A DNA stretch of 64,000 nucleotides from Prodigiosinella confusarubida (GTDB lineage: Bacteria > Pseudomonadota > Gammaproteobacteria > Enterobacterales > Enterobacteriaceae), in the NCBI RefSeq assembly GCF_002847015.1, contig NZ_CP025085.1:2604001-2668000 (forward strand). Direction: 5' to 3'. Numbering within the stretch: position 1 is the first letter of the stretch; each line of letters opens with the position of its first letter. The notes under the pieces were generated by a model that made no database searches, was not told the origin of the DNA, and worked only from the letters and a program-made list of their open reading frames with translations. The translations under genes were made by a program, and so were the position numbers. This document shows, piece by piece, positions 30,097 through 40,007 of this stretch.

Positions 30097-30121
30097 GGAG
30101 CAAGGAGCAAGGAGCAAGGAG
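30097..30121. repeat. Heptamer direct repeat GGAGCAA x3
   Basis: Three perfect contiguous copies of GGAGCAA (30097-30117) followed by a partial GGAG, about 100 bases from the hexamer array. Confidence 0.85.
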
Positions 30122-30179
30122 TAGAACAGGCATTGGATGCAAGATGGGGGGCAAGGGAAATGGGCAAAAAATAGAGAAC

Positions 30180-30202
30180 GCCAGTCAGCAGGGCCAACTG
30201 GC
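30180..30202 (-). terminator. Probable terminator of ompF copy 2
   Basis: Inverted repeat GCCAGT / ACTGGC 47 bases after the copy 2 stop, followed on the minus strand by TATTTTTTG after a short gap. Weaker than the terminator of copy 1. Confidence 0.45.
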
Positions 30203-30249
30203 ATTAAAATTACCCAATCAGACTGATATCACCATCAGCTGATAGATAA

Positions 30250-31329
30250 TTAGAACTGATAAACCATACCAACAGCTACAGTGTCATCGGTACCTTTACC
30301 ATATTTATCGTCAGCAGTCTTAATCAAGTTGATGTCATATTCAGTGTAAACAGACATGTTCTTGTTAAAGGCATAAGTAGCGCCAAGGCTGACATATTTG
30401 GTGATATAAGCGCTGGTTTTGGTTGCGCTAGTGTCATCATCAGCTTTGGCGGAAACATAACCCAGAGACGGTGTTAAACCGAAGTCAAAGTTATACTGAG
30501 CAACCGCTTCAAATACTTTGGTTTTGTCAGCATAAGCAGTGCCCGTTGCCGTTGAACCAATATAAGTCAGGTTATGGTATTCACCGTAAGTAGCCGCTAC
30601 ATAAATACTATTTGCATCATATTTCAGACCAGTCGCCCATGCATCGGCCTTGGCACCTTCGCCGCCAGCTTTCTGAGCACTAGTACGATCATAAGCGGCA
30701 TAAGAACCGATTACAGCAATGCCGATTGGCGAAGTGTAAGACGTTGAAAAACCGTAACCATCGCCATTTTGTTTTTTGAGTTCACGAGAGCCTTCGTTTT
30801 TGCCCAGGTACTGCATACCGAAGTCCCAGCCATCAACCAGGCCGAAGAAGTTTTTGTTACGGTAAGTTGCAACACCGCTAGAACGACCGGTCAGGTTATC
30901 GGTGTAGGAGGAGTCGCCACCGAATTCAGGCAGAACGTCAGTATAAGAGATACCATCGTGAGCGATGCCTTGGTTACGACCGTAGTCGAAAGAACCAAAA
31001 TCAGCGAATTTCAAACCGGCATAACCATAACGGGTGTGACCAGCACTACCGTTGGTAGTTTCTGGCTCACTGGCGCTGAACTCATATTCGAAATGACCAT
31101 AACCGGTCAGTTGATCAGTGATCTGCGTTTCGCCGTTAAAACCCAGACGAGCGTAGCTGTGGTCACCGTCAGAATTCTGGCTATTATCTTTTGCAAAATA
31201 ATGCAAGCCATCGAGTTTGCCGTACAGGTCCAACTTGTTACCGTCTTTGTTATACACTTCAGCTGCATTTGCTGCGCCAGCAGCTAACAGAGCCGGGATT
31301 ACCACTGCAAGAATATTGCGCTTCATCAT
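30250..31329 (-). CDS. OmpF-type porin, copy 2 (upstream tandem paralogue)
   Basis: 359 residues from ATG 31329, same length and signal-peptide design as copy 1. Of 23 differences that I count by eye, several remove positive charge: K to N in GFNGET, K to H in AGHTRYG, R to H in GYGHFEY and R to Q in GRNQGIA. The first two align with K46 and K80 of E. coli OmpF, residues facing the pore, so ion selectivity may differ from copy 1. The gene adjoins asnS and has canonical OmpR-like sites upstream, so it may be the osmoregulated copy. Naming which one is 'ompF' is arbitrary. Confidence 0.92.
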   Translation of the reverse strand: MMKRNILAVVIPALLAAGAANAAEVYNKDGNKLDLYGKLDGLHYFAKDNSQNSDGDHSYARLGFNGETQITDQLTGYGHFEYEFSASEPETTNGSAGHTRYGYAGLKFADFGSFDYGRNQGIAHDGISYTDVLPEFGGDSSYTDNLTGRSSGVATYRNKNFFGLVDGWDFGMQYLGKNEGSRELKKQNGDGYGFSTSYTSPIGIAVIGSYAAYDRTSAQKAGGEGAKADAWATGLKYDANSIYVAATYGEYHNLTYIGSTATGTAYADKTKVFEAVAQYNFDFGLTPSLGYVSAKADDDTSATKTSAYITKYVSLGATYAFNKNMSVYTEYDINLIKTADDKYGKGTDDTVAVGMVYQF

Positions 31330-31481
31330 TATTACCCTCATTGGTGTTATACAGACACCTATTGCAACCATTGAAAATTCCGTGTGGAACTTTTTCCAGA
31401 AGCTTGGTGTCTTCCTGTGTCTGCACGCAGTTTTCCATTCACCAGTCCGTTAATCTACCGCGAAAATGATACTAACTGCCT

Positions 31482-31524
31482 AACTGAGTAACAAATAGAA
31501 ACTATGTGTTTCAAAATGTAAAAA
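31482..31524 (-). promoter_or_regulatory. OmpR-like binding sites upstream of porin copy 2
   Basis: The minus strand reads TTTTACATTTTGAAACACAT within 31503-31523, very close to the OmpR C1-type element known at E. coli ompC (TTTACATTTTGAAACATCTA), followed by GTTTCTATTTGTTAC (31486-31500). Location about 155-195 bases before the start codon suits OmpR activation. Confidence 0.7.
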
Positions 31525-31552
31525 CTACGGAACTTTTGTCGACTACGTCACA

Positions 31553-31588
31553 AATAAAAACGGAGGTTCGGATTTACCGACCCTCCAT
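31553..31588 (-). terminator. asnS terminator
   Basis: Stem GGAGG-T-TCGG / CCGA-C-CCTCC (31562-31586, one mismatch, loop ATTTA) followed on the minus strand by TTTTTATTTG, 38 bases after the asnS stop. Confidence 0.8.
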
Positions 31589-31624
31589 TTTCTAGTTATT
31601 TGTTTTGCTTATAGTAATTTTTAC

Positions 31625-33025
31625 TTAGAAGCTGGCATTGCGTGGTGAGCGTGGGAAAGGGATAACATCGCGTATGTTTTGTACACCGGTAACATAAGCG
31701 ATCAGTCGTTCAAAACCGAGGCCAAACCCTGAATGAGGAACGGTACCGTAACGACGCAGATCGCGATACCACCAATAGTCTTCTTTTTTGAGTCCCATCG
31801 CTTCCAATCGGATATCCAGTTGTTCCAGTCGTTCTTCACGCTGGGAGCCACCGATAATTTCGCCAATGCCGGGGGCCAGAACGTCCATGGCGGCAACAGT
31901 TTTACCGTCGTTGTTCATCCGCATATAGAAGGCTTTGATGTCTTTGGGATAATTTTTCACGACGACCGGCGCTTTGAAATGTTTTTCCGCCAGAAAACGT
32001 TCATGTTCAGACGAAAGGTCAACGCCCCAGTAAACTGGGTTTTCAAACGTCTGACCACAGTTTTGTAGAATAGTGACGGCATCAGTGTAATCCACCTGAG
32101 CAAAGTCCGAATGGACAAAGCCTTCAAGCCGACTGATGGCCTCTTTGTCGACACGTTCGGCAAAGAACTTCATATCATCAGCACGTTCTTCCAGCACGGC
32201 GTTGAAGACGTACTTAAGCAGATCCTCCGCCAGTTTGGCGATATCGTCCAGTGTCGCAAAGGCCACTTCTGGTTCAATCATCCAGAATTCAGCCAGATGA
32301 CGGCTGGTATTGGAGTTTTCCGCCCGGAAAGTGGGGCCGAAAGTGTAGACTTTGGATAGGGCACACGCGTACGTTTCGCCGTTGAGTTGGCCGGATACCG
32401 TGAGGAATGCTTCCTTACCGAAGAAGTCTTCGCTGAAATCCACTTTGCCCTGTTCAGTCCGCGGCAGATTTTCCAGGTCAAGCGTGGATACCCGGAACAT
32501 CTCACCGGCGCCCTCGGTATCAGAAGCGGTAATCAACGGTGTTGATACCCAGTAATAACCGTTTTCGTGAAAGAACCGGTGAATAGCCTGGGCCAGTGTG
32601 TGCCGTACGCGAGCGACAGCGCCAATCAGATTGGTACGTGGGCGTAAATGCGCGACCTCACGCAAGTATTCAATGCTGTGGCGCTTGGCCGCCATTGGAT
32701 AGGTGTCCGGGTCATCAACCCAGCCGATCACATTGATATTTGTGGTCTGCAATTCAAAGCTCTGCCCTTCACCCGGTGAAGCAACTACGCGACCAGTCAC
32801 TTCCACGGAGCAACCGGTGGTCAGGCGTAGGACGTCGCTCTGGTAATTAGGGAGATTATTATTGACAACAGCCTGTAGTGAATCAAAGCAGGAACCGTCA
32901 TAGACGGCAACAAAGGAAATACCGGCTTTAGAGTCTCTCCGGGTACGTACCCAGCCGCGCACGGTGACTTCGTTGTCAACGGCGACACGGCCTTGCAGTA
33001 CGTCGACTACAGGCACTACGCTCAT
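31625..33025 (-). CDS. asnS: Asparaginyl-tRNA synthetase
   Basis: 466 residues, the E. coli length. Class IIb synthetase: an OB-fold anticodon-binding domain (about 1-110, beginning [14 protein letters not shown]) then the catalytic core with motif 2 around [21 protein letters not shown] (about 215-235) and motif 3 [10 protein letters not shown] near residue 435. Its own terminator follows and the porin gene lies downstream, the same order as in E. coli. Confidence 0.97.
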   Translation of the reverse strand: MSVVPVVDVLQGRVAVDNEVTVRGWVRTRRDSKAGISFVAVYDGSCFDSLQAVVNNNLPNYQSDVLRLTTGCSVEVTGRVVASPGEGQSFELQTTNINVIGWVDDPDTYPMAAKRHSIEYLREVAHLRPRTNLIGAVARVRHTLAQAIHRFFHENGYYWVSTPLITASDTEGAGEMFRVSTLDLENLPRTEQGKVDFSEDFFGKEAFLTVSGQLNGETYACALSKVYTFGPTFRAENSNTSRHLAEFWMIEPEVAFATLDDIAKLAEDLLKYVFNAVLEERADDMKFFAERVDKEAISRLEGFVHSDFAQVDYTDAVTILQNCGQTFENPVYWGVDLSSEHERFLAEKHFKAPVVVKNYPKDIKAFYMRMNNDGKTVAAMDVLAPGIGEIIGGSQREERLEQLDIRLEAMGLKKEDYWWYRDLRRYGTVPHSGFGLGFERLIAYVTGVQNIRDVIPFPRSPRNASF

Positions 33026-33130
33026 AACATTCTCTCTTTAATTAAAATTTGTTTGGAAACAGTGAGTGACCCAGATAAAAGGGCGCTTCGCTATGTTACT
33101 TGTCGCCTGTCAGGACACAAGCAGAAATCA

Positions 33131-33161
33131 CCGGAATGCAATAAGTTTTGTGCAATTCCGG
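33131..33161 (-). terminator. Hairpin between pncB and asnS
   Basis: CCGGAAT and ATTCCGG-type arms (33131-33137 with 33155-33161) flank an A/T-rich loop between the pncB stop and the asnS start. No clear T-run; a weak pncB terminator or attenuator is possible. Confidence 0.35.
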
Positions 33162-33208
33162 CGCTGCTGGATTAAACATTAGTCAATACGATGACAGACC
33201 AACAAATT

Positions 33209-34414
33209 TCATGAAGCTTTTTTGACCAATGGCAAGTCAAATGCTTTACGTAGAGCGCTGACAAACGCTGGATCCCGACAGATGGTTTTACCAGGGCTGT
33301 CAGACAGTTTGGCGACGGGTTTACCGTTACACTCCACCAGTTTAATCACGATATTCAGCGGAGTTACGCCGGGAATATCACAGGTGAGGTGGGTTCCGAT
33401 ACCAAAAATCAGATTGATGCGTTGCCAGAAGTGGCAGTAAATTTTTAGCGCTTTATCAAGATTCAGACTGTCAGAAAACACCAGTGTTTTAGTTAGTGGG
33501 TCGATACCCAATCTTTGATAATGGGCAATCGCTTTTTCTCCCCAGGCGATTGGATCACCAGAATCATGACGCAGTCCCTGATAACGTTGGGCAAAGGTGC
33601 CATCAAAATCTCGCAGGAATGCATCCATGGTAATGCAATCGGTCAGCGCAATGCCTAGCTGGTCGGGGTATTCCTGAAGCCAGGCTTGCAGTGCTGCACG
33701 CTGACTATTTTCCAGCGTTGGGCTAATTTGCTGATGTGCCTGGAACCATTCATGGGCTTGTGTGCCGACGGGGTTCAGTGCTAGCCGACGTGCCAAATCA
33801 TAATTGCTGGTACCAATCAGATAAGGAAATTCTGCCTGCAGAGTAGTTACTATCTGTTGCTGTATCTTGCGGGAGAAGCGACGACGGGTACCGAAGTCCA
33901 TCAGTTTGAAATGGCTAAGATCGATATCTGTACTGCTAGCACGAAAATGCGCCAGAGTATGATGTAACTGCTTGAGTGCGGCATCGACAGTAACAGCCGG
34001 TGAACGGATACGGTGAACCACTTCACTGATCACTGCCAACAGTGGCACTTCCCAGAGAATCACTTCACGCCAGGGGCCGGTAATACGGATATCTAATTTG
34101 CCGTGATGGTTTTTTACACGGATCTGTTGCGGGTTAAAACGAAAGGTTTTCAGCCAATTTAGGTAGTCGGATTTGAAAAATGGCAGAGAGGAAAGATAGT
34201 TGAATTCTTCCTCGCTTAGCGCCAGCTGGCTCATCAACTCAACTTGAGCGATGATTTCATCTGCATAGACCCCCAGTAACTCATCGCCACGACAGCGAAA
34301 TTCAGCCGTCACATCCACATCAAAATAGTGGTGATATACCGCCTGCTGCATATGTAGTTTATAAGCATCGGTATCAAGCAATGAGGTCAATATCGGGGAA
34401 GTGTGTAAAGTCAT
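33209..34414 (-). CDS. pncB: Nicotinate phosphoribosyltransferase
   Basis: 401 residues (E. coli 400). Joins nicotinate and PRPP with ATP hydrolysis in the Preiss-Handler NAD salvage route. The N-terminal [17 protein letters not shown] stretch, the phospho-acceptor His region [13 protein letters not shown] near residue 170-185 (the histidine itself lies close to [11 protein letters not shown]), and [15 protein letters not shown] near residue 280-295 are conserved. Cytoplasmic. Divergent from pepN across a 590-base gap. Confidence 0.95.
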   Translation of the reverse strand: MTLHTSPILTSLLDTDAYKLHMQQAVYHHYFDVDVTAEFRCRGDELLGVYADEIIAQVELMSQLALSEEEFNYLSSLPFFKSDYLNWLKTFRFNPQQIRVKNHHGKLDIRITGPWREVILWEVPLLAVISEVVHRIRSPAVTVDAALKQLHHTLAHFRASSTDIDLSHFKLMDFGTRRRFSRKIQQQIVTTLQAEFPYLIGTSNYDLARRLALNPVGTQAHEWFQAHQQISPTLENSQRAALQAWLQEYPDQLGIALTDCITMDAFLRDFDGTFAQRYQGLRHDSGDPIAWGEKAIAHYQRLGIDPLTKTLVFSDSLNLDKALKIYCHFWQRINLIFGIGTHLTCDIPGVTPLNIVIKLVECNGKPVAKLSDSPGKTICRDPAFVSALRKAFDLPLVKKAS

Positions 34415-35004
34415 AATGCGTTACAGCATCCTCGTTAGACGCGTATTTACCGTCATGATAATCATCAGCTCCAGAAAGACCTTGATCATCCATTTACTAT
34501 TTAATGGCGCTATCACATCATAATGGGGACTTTAACGCGAGATTCAAATGTGCGATTGTGACAAAAAAGTGTCTGATTTTATGTTATATTTAACATTAGT
34601 GATTGAAATTAAATGTTTTTTATACTAAACAAAAAACTAAGAAAAGTTCGCCAAATACGATGAACACACTCGAGCATCATGTTGGATTATATTCTGGCAG
34701 AGACTTTCCGTTAACAAGGCGAAGCCTTGTTTGAGTATCGGAATTGCACATAAAACAGATGGATAGTGAAAGTATATGGGGCAGATAAAGCATCACACTA
34801 TACAATAATCTATTGCGCCTGCTGCTCCGGTATTTGTTTACTGTTGTTTACCCCGGTTTACTGAATCGGTCCTGGCACAGGCATTGATGCCTTGCCACCG
34901 GATATCAGCACATGGCGGTTGATGATGAACGCATCTGATGTCTCAAGCAGGTCAGAAACCGAACATACCCGTCATTATTACTGCATGTCATAAGGTAAAG
35001 ATTT
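34415..35004. other. Intergenic region pncB-pepN
   Basis: 590 bases with divergent promoters presumed. A perfect 8-bp hairpin AACAAGGC-GAA-GCCTTGTT lies at 34713-34731 without a T-run, and the core 34570-34650 is A+T-rich. I see no gene or recognisable remnant. Confidence 0.5.
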
Positions 35005-37620
35005 ATGAGCCAACAACCACAAGTAAAACACCGGCATGATTATCGTGCGCCGGATTATACCATCACTGATATCGCACTGGATTTCGATCTGCATCCGGAA
35101 AAGACACGGGTGATTGCTGTCAGTCAGGTGGTGTTACAGGGTAAAAAAGGGGTGCCATTAACACTGGATGGTGAAGGGTTGCAACTGGTTAGTGTCCATG
35201 TCAATGATCAGCAGTGGTCTGATTACTGTTTGCTGGATAACGGCCTGGAACTGAGCCAGCTACCAGAAAGTTTCACCCTGCGGATTGAAACTGAAATTGC
35301 CCCTGTAGCCAACAGTGCGCTGGAAGGGTTGTATCAGTCCGGGGAGGCATTGTGTACACAGTGCGAAGCGGAAGGTTTCCGTCATATCACTTACTACCTC
35401 GATCGTCCGGATGTGCTGGCTCGTTTTACTACCCGCATCAGTGCTGATAAGACGCGCTATCCTTATTTGCTCTCTAATGGTAACCGTATCGCACAGGGTG
35501 ATCTGGATAATGGTCGTCACTGGATCAAGTGGCAGGATCCGTTCCCGAAACCGTGCTACCTGTTTGCCCTGGTCGCTGGTGACTTCGATGTCCTACAGGA
35601 TCGCTTCATTACTCGTTCAGGAAAATCAGTGGCGCTGGAACTGTATGTTGATCGCGGCAACCTTGATCGTGCTGGTTGGGCCATGACCTCACTGCAAAAT
35701 GCCATGAAATGGGATGAAACCCGGTTCAGTCTGGAGTATGACCTCGATATTTATATGATTGTGGCGGTAGATTTCTTCAATATGGGCGCGATGGAGAATA
35801 AAGGACTTAACATCTTCAACTCCAAATATGTATTGGCAAAGGCGGAAACGGCTACCGACAAGGATTATCTCAATATTGAAGCGGTGATTGGCCATGAATA
35901 TTTCCATAACTGGACGGGTAACCGCGTTACCTGTAGGGACTGGTTCCAGCTCAGTTTGAAAGAAGGGCTGACGGTGTTTCGCGATCAGGAGTTCAGTTCC
36001 GATCGGGGTTCACGCGCGACCAACCGTATTGATAATGTACGGGTGATGCGAGGTGCTCAGTTTGCCGAAGACGCCAGCCCAATGTCCCATCCAATTCGTC
36101 CGGACCAGGTGATTGAAATGAATAATTTCTATACCCTGACTGTGTATGAAAAAGGGGCTGAAGTGATCCGAATGATGCATACATTGCTCGGTGAGGCGAA
36201 TTTTCAGGCTGGTATGCAACTTTACTTTGAGCGGCACGATGGTAGCGCAGCGACCTGTGATGATTTTGTACAGGCGATGGAAGATGCTTCGAATGTTGAT
36301 CTTTCCCAGTTCCGTCGTTGGTACAGTCAGTCGGGAACGCCGATTCTGACTATTCGGGACGAATATGATGCTGGCAGCGAAAAATATCAGTTGCATGTTA
36401 GCCAGATGACGCCAGTCGGTGTGGATAAACAGCCAAAGCTGCCGTTGCATATTCCGCTGGATATTGAGCTGTACGGCCCGGCAGGGCAGGTTATCCCTCT
36501 ATTGCAAAACGGACAGCCAGTGGCTTCGGTGCTGAACGTAACACAGGCGGAGCAGACATTTGTCTTTGATGGTGTGTCCAGTCAGCCGTTCCCCTCTTTA
36601 TTAAGAGAGTTTTCGGCACCGGTCAAACTGAACTATGCCTGGCGTGATGAACAACTGACATTCTTGATGCGTCACGCCAACAATGCATTTTCCCGCTGGG
36701 ATGCGGCACAAAGTCTGCTGACCAACTACATTCGCCTGAATGTGGCTCGCTATCAGCAACATCAGGTGCTTTCCCTGCCGATGCATGTGGTTGACGCTTT
36801 CCGGGGGGTTTTGCTGGATGACAAACTGGATCCGATGTTGGCATCGCAGATCCTGACTCTGCCCAGCGAAAATGAAATGGCTGAGTTGTTTGACATTATT
36901 GATCCAGAAGCGATTGCCGCCGTTCGTCATGCCATGATTCAGGCGCTGGCGCAGGAAATGGCAGATGAGTGCCTGGCAGTGTACCGGGCTAACAATATGC
37001 CAGAATACCGTGTAGAACAGGCGGATATGGGCAAACGGGCATTGCGTAATGTGTGTCTGCACTATCTGGCGTTTACGGATCGAGCACAAGCAGATCACCT
37101 GGTTACGGCTCAATTTGAGCAGGCGGATAATATGACAGACTCGTTGGCGGCGTTGTCTGCGGCGGTAACCGCTCAATTGCCGGGGCAAGGGGCGTTGCTG
37201 GCGGCGTTTGATGAACGTTGGCACCAGGATGGTCTGGTGATGGATAAGTGGTTCACACTGCAAGCAACCAGTCCGGATGCAGATGTTTTGAGTCGAGTGC
37301 GTGAATTACTCAATCATCGTTCATTCAGCTTGAATAACCCGAATCGGTTACGTGCGCTGGTCGGCTCCTTCTGTTCCGGCAATCCATCGGCTTTTCATGC
37401 GGCTGATGGTAGTGGTTATCGTTTCCTGACGGAGATGGTGTCTGATCTCAATACCCGTAACCCACAAGTGGCGTCGCGCTTAATCGAGCCATTAATCCGG
37501 TTGAAACGTTATGACGTTTCTCGTCAGGCATTGATGCGTCAGGCACTGGAAGAGTTGAAAGCGCTGAAGAATCTGTCTGGGGATTTGTTCGAGAAAATTA
37601 ACAAGGCACTGGAAGCGTAA
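35005..37620 (+). CDS. pepN: Aminopeptidase N
   Basis: 871 residues (E. coli 870). Broad-specificity M1 zinc aminopeptidase that finishes cytosolic peptide breakdown. The exopeptidase motif GAMEN is at 261-265 and the zinc site HEYFH gives H297, E298 and H301, with E320 in KEGLTVF; these numbers coincide with the E. coli enzyme. An AAGG ribosome site precedes ATG 35005. Single gene with a strong hairpin after its stop. Confidence 0.97.
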   Translation: MSQQPQVKHRHDYRAPDYTITDIALDFDLHPEKTRVIAVSQVVLQGKKGVPLTLDGEGLQLVSVHVNDQQWSDYCLLDNGLELSQLPESFTLRIETEIAPVANSALEGLYQSGEALCTQCEAEGFRHITYYLDRPDVLARFTTRISADKTRYPYLLSNGNRIAQGDLDNGRHWIKWQDPFPKPCYLFALVAGDFDVLQDRFITRSGKSVALELYVDRGNLDRAGWAMTSLQNAMKWDETRFSLEYDLDIYMIVAVDFFNMGAMENKGLNIFNSKYVLAKAETATDKDYLNIEAVIGHEYFHNWTGNRVTCRDWFQLSLKEGLTVFRDQEFSSDRGSRATNRIDNVRVMRGAQFAEDASPMSHPIRPDQVIEMNNFYTLTVYEKGAEVIRMMHTLLGEANFQAGMQLYFERHDGSAATCDDFVQAMEDASNVDLSQFRRWYSQSGTPILTIRDEYDAGSEKYQLHVSQMTPVGVDKQPKLPLHIPLDIELYGPAGQVIPLLQNGQPVASVLNVTQAEQTFVFDGVSSQPFPSLLREFSAPVKLNYAWRDEQLTFLMRHANNAFSRWDAAQSLLTNYIRLNVARYQQHQVLSLPMHVVDAFRGVLLDDKLDPMLASQILTLPSENEMAELFDIIDPEAIAAVRHAMIQALAQEMADECLAVYRANNMPEYRVEQADMGKRALRNVCLHYLAFTDRAQADHLVTAQFEQADNMTDSLAALSAAVTAQLPGQGALLAAFDERWHQDGLVMDKWFTLQATSPDADVLSRVRELLNHRSFSLNNPNRLRALVGSFCSGNPSAFHAADGSGYRFLTEMVSDLNTRNPQVASRLIEPLIRLKRYDVSRQALMRQALEELKALKNLSGDLFEKINKALEA

Positions 37621-37650
37621 GCATTATCTTACATGACCGAAATAGTGTGT

Positions 37651-37677
37651 AGACCCACCGCCGATGGCGGTGGGTCT
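37651..37677 (+). terminator. pepN terminator
   Basis: A perfect 12-bp stem (AGACCCACCGCC / GGCGGTGGGTCT, loop GAT) begins 31 bases after the pepN stop and is followed by TTGCTTT. Confidence 0.8.
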
Positions 37678-37699
37678 TTGCTTTGGGTTGCATGAGTAA

Positions 37700-38050
37700 T
37701 GTTTGCAGAAATTCACGGGTGCTCATTGCCATATAGCCGATGCTGGAACTAGCCAAAATGGTTTCTGCTACGATCAATGTTAGTCACATCAACCCAAGTA
37801 CAACGCGACGCCTGTCATGATTGATGGCAGGGTTCCGGGAAGAACCATCTGTCAGAAAAGGCTGAACCCGGATCGTCTGTAGCTATGAGCCATGTTAAGC
37901 GATCCACGCTCCAGATCACGGGGATACGATACTAAGTATTCAAATAGGCCGGAAACAGCGTACCCAGAGCAACCAGAAAAACCCTGGTGCGCTGGCTAAT
38001 GCCAAACCCTAGGATCTCCTGTGGGATCCTGGTCCGGCATGTTATGCGAC
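37700..38050 (-). pseudogene. ssuC: Decayed remnant of ssuC (alkanesulfonate ABC permease)
   Basis: Reading the minus strand gives recognisable pieces of the SsuC permease in order, broken by stops and shifts: ILGFGISQRTRVFLVALG, then TLFPAYLNT followed by TAG, then SYRRSGFSLF followed by TGA, then QMVLPGTLPSIMTGV, then LTLIVAETILASSSIGYMAM and STREFLQT. E. coli SsuC has the matching series (VFLVALGT, LPGALPSIMVG, LMWLTLIVAET, MNAREFLQT). At least one single-base deletion (near 37786) and several stops make it dead. About 110 C-terminal-half residues remain; the rest of the ssu operon, which lies between pepN and pyrD in E. coli, is gone. Confidence 0.8.
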
Positions 38051-38164
38051 ATCGGTATTGTGGTAACAATGCATTTGTTGTTAGAGAGTGGCTTATTTTT
38101 AAAATGATCTATTATGGAATTTAAAGTCAAAAATAGCATAAGGAAGGGGATGTCCTCCTGGAAA

Positions 38165-38180
38165 AGGAAAACGGTTGCGT
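38165..38180 (+). promoter_or_regulatory. PurR-like operator upstream of pyrD
   Basis: AGGAAAACGGTTGCGT matches the PurR consensus ACGCAAACGTTTGCGT at 13 of 16 positions. PurR represses pyrD in E. coli. The site ends about 60 bases before the inferred transcription start. Confidence 0.65.
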
Positions 38181-38208
38181 TGTTTCAGTCCTTTTTGCCT
38201 CAGGTCAA

Positions 38209-38274
38209 TTCCCTTTCCGAATTGGATAGCTGATAATCTGCCCCCGGTTTGCTACTGGGAATTCAGGAGAGTTC
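38209..38274 (+). promoter_or_regulatory. pyrD promoter and pyrimidine-sensing leader
   Basis: A -10 box GATAAT (38232-38237) with TTCCCT 17 bases upstream places initiation inside CCCCCGG (38241-38247). The leader can fold CCCGG against CTGGG just before the AGGAGA ribosome site (38265-38270). This is the arrangement of E. coli pyrC/pyrD, where high CTP favours starts at C and a translation-blocking hairpin. The sequence is seen; the mechanism is transferred from E. coli. Confidence 0.6.
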
Positions 38275-39282
38275 ATGTACCCCCTCATTCGTAATGTGTT
38301 ATTTCAGTTCGATCCAGAACGAGTTCATGAGTTTACCATCCAACTATTGCATCGTATCGCCCACACGCCACTGGAGCTTTTAGTCCGTCAGTCTGTTCCC
38401 ACCAAACCCGTTACCTGTATGGGATTGTCTTTTAATAATCCGCTGGGGCTGGCTGCCGGTCTGGATAAGGATGGTGAGTGTATTGATACACTCGGTGCTA
38501 TGGGATTTGGTCATATCGAAGTAGGTACCGTGACACCACGCCCGCAGCCGGGCAATGATAAGCCTCGTCTGTTTCGGGTAGTGGAAGCGGAAGGCTTAAT
38601 CAACCGTATGGGGTTTAATAACCGTGGCGTTGATTACCTGGTCGAGAACGTAAAAAAAGCTCGCTTTGGTGGTGTATTAGGCATCAATATCGGGAAGAAT
38701 AAAGATACGCCGGTAGAGCAAGGGAAAGAAGATTATTTGATCTGCATGGATAAGGTTTATTCTCATGCCGGTTATATTGCTATCAATATTTCTTCTCCCA
38801 ATACACCGGGATTACGAACGCTGCAATACGGCGATGCATTGGATGATCTGTTACAGTCTGTAAAAAATAAGCAGTCGGAATTAGAACAACGTCATCAAAA
38901 ATATGTTCCTGTGGCGGTAAAAATTGCGCCGGATCTTTCTGATGATGAATTGATCCAGATTGCAGACAGTTTGGTTCGGCATAATATAGATGGCGTAATT
39001 GCGACGAATACGACATTGGATCGTCAATTGATCCAGGGGCTGAATCATTGTGGTCAGACGGGAGGATTAAGCGGTCTCCCCCTTCAGTCTCGCAGTACGG
39101 AAGTTATCCGACGTTTGTCGCTGGAATTAAATGGACGATTACCAATAATCGGTGTGGGAGGAATTGATTCATTGATTTCAGCCCGTGAAAAAATGGTGGC
39201 GGGCGCAACACTGATTCAGATCTATAGTGGTTTTATTTTTCACGGACCACGTTTGATTAAAGATATCGTTACTTATATCTGA
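38275..39282 (+). CDS. pyrD: Dihydroorotate dehydrogenase (quinone)
   Basis: 335 residues (E. coli 336). Class 2 enzyme: FMN-dependent, membrane-associated through the N-terminal amphipathic helices (about 1-30), passing electrons to quinone in the fourth step of UMP synthesis. The catalytic-base Ser lies in [11 protein letters not shown] near residue 172-182, and the FMN phosphate site in [10 protein letters not shown] near residue 295. Confidence 0.97.
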   Translation: MYPLIRNVLFQFDPERVHEFTIQLLHRIAHTPLELLVRQSVPTKPVTCMGLSFNNPLGLAAGLDKDGECIDTLGAMGFGHIEVGTVTPRPQPGNDKPRLFRVVEAEGLINRMGFNNRGVDYLVENVKKARFGGVLGINIGKNKDTPVEQGKEDYLICMDKVYSHAGYIAINISSPNTPGLRTLQYGDALDDLLQSVKNKQSELEQRHQKYVPVAVKIAPDLSDDELIQIADSLVRHNIDGVIATNTTLDRQLIQGLNHCGQTGGLSGLPLQSRSTEVIRRLSLELNGRLPIIGVGGIDSLISAREKMVAGATLIQIYSGFIFHGPRLIKDIVTYI

Positions 39283-39301
39283 TTTTTATCCTTTCATTAT
39301 T

Positions 39302-39329
39302 GCCGGGGGGGTTTATTTATTCTCCCGGC
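39302..39329 (+). terminator. pyrD terminator
   Basis: GCCGGG / CCCGGC arms (39302-39307 with 39324-39329, extendable by G:T pairs) enclose a T/A-rich loop 20 bases after the pyrD stop; TATATTTTATTT follows at a short distance. Confidence 0.55.
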
Positions 39330-39443
39330 TAGTCTATATTTTATTTGCTTGTATAAAAATACGTCAGAACCTTGCCTGATTGATTATTCTGGAAGCAGTA
39401 ATTATTCAGCAGATAGTGGTGAGGATAAATTAAAGGTAATCCG

Positions 39444-40007
39444 ATGAAATTCACACCTGACGATAATTGGCGCTGGTATTTTGATACTGAACATGAGCGG
39501 TTAATGCTTGATCTTGCCAATGGCATAATATTCCGCTCTCGTTTTCCAGCCAGCATGCTGACACCTGATGCGTTTAATGAAAGCGCTTTTTGTGTGGATG
39601 ATGCGGCATTATTTTTTACTTATCACGAAAAGTGCCAGTGTATGAATATCAGCCACGAAGCAAAAGCCGAACTGGTATTGAACGCGCTGGTGGCAAACCG
39701 TTTCCTGAAGCCACTGATGCCAAAAAGCTGGTACTTTGCCCAACAGGAGATGAAAAGCTATTGTCCACAAACGGGCGATCTGGTTCAGGTTGTGCTTAAT
39801 GACAACCACGAACAGGCCAGTTTTATGATCGTTGAGGCGGGAGATAAAGCCAGCTTGTGCCTGCTGGTACAAGCACAGGTCGCGTTAAGTGGCAAAACCA
39901 TGATGATGGGAGATGCAATAAAAATCATGCATGACCGGTTGTCACCAGTAGATGAGGAAACCGTGGCTATGTCATCCCCATCAACGGGTTATGCTCGTGC
40001 TGTTTAG
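39444..40007 (+). CDS. zapC: Cell division protein ZapC
   Basis: 187 residues (E. coli 180). ZapC binds FtsZ and promotes bundling of Z-ring protofilaments. The conserved N-terminus ([26 protein letters not shown]) and [29 protein letters not shown] and [11 protein letters not shown] segments match the family. AAAGG stands eight bases before the ATG. The stop overlaps that of the convergent ycbX by three bases, so the two transcripts are antisense at their 3' ends. Confidence 0.92.
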   Translation: MKFTPDDNWRWYFDTEHERLMLDLANGIIFRSRFPASMLTPDAFNESAFCVDDAALFFTYHEKCQCMNISHEAKAELVLNALVANRFLKPLMPKSWYFAQQEMKSYCPQTGDLVQVVLNDNHEQASFMIVEAGDKASLCLLVQAQVALSGKTMMMGDAIKIMHDRLSPVDEETVAMSSPSTGYARAV

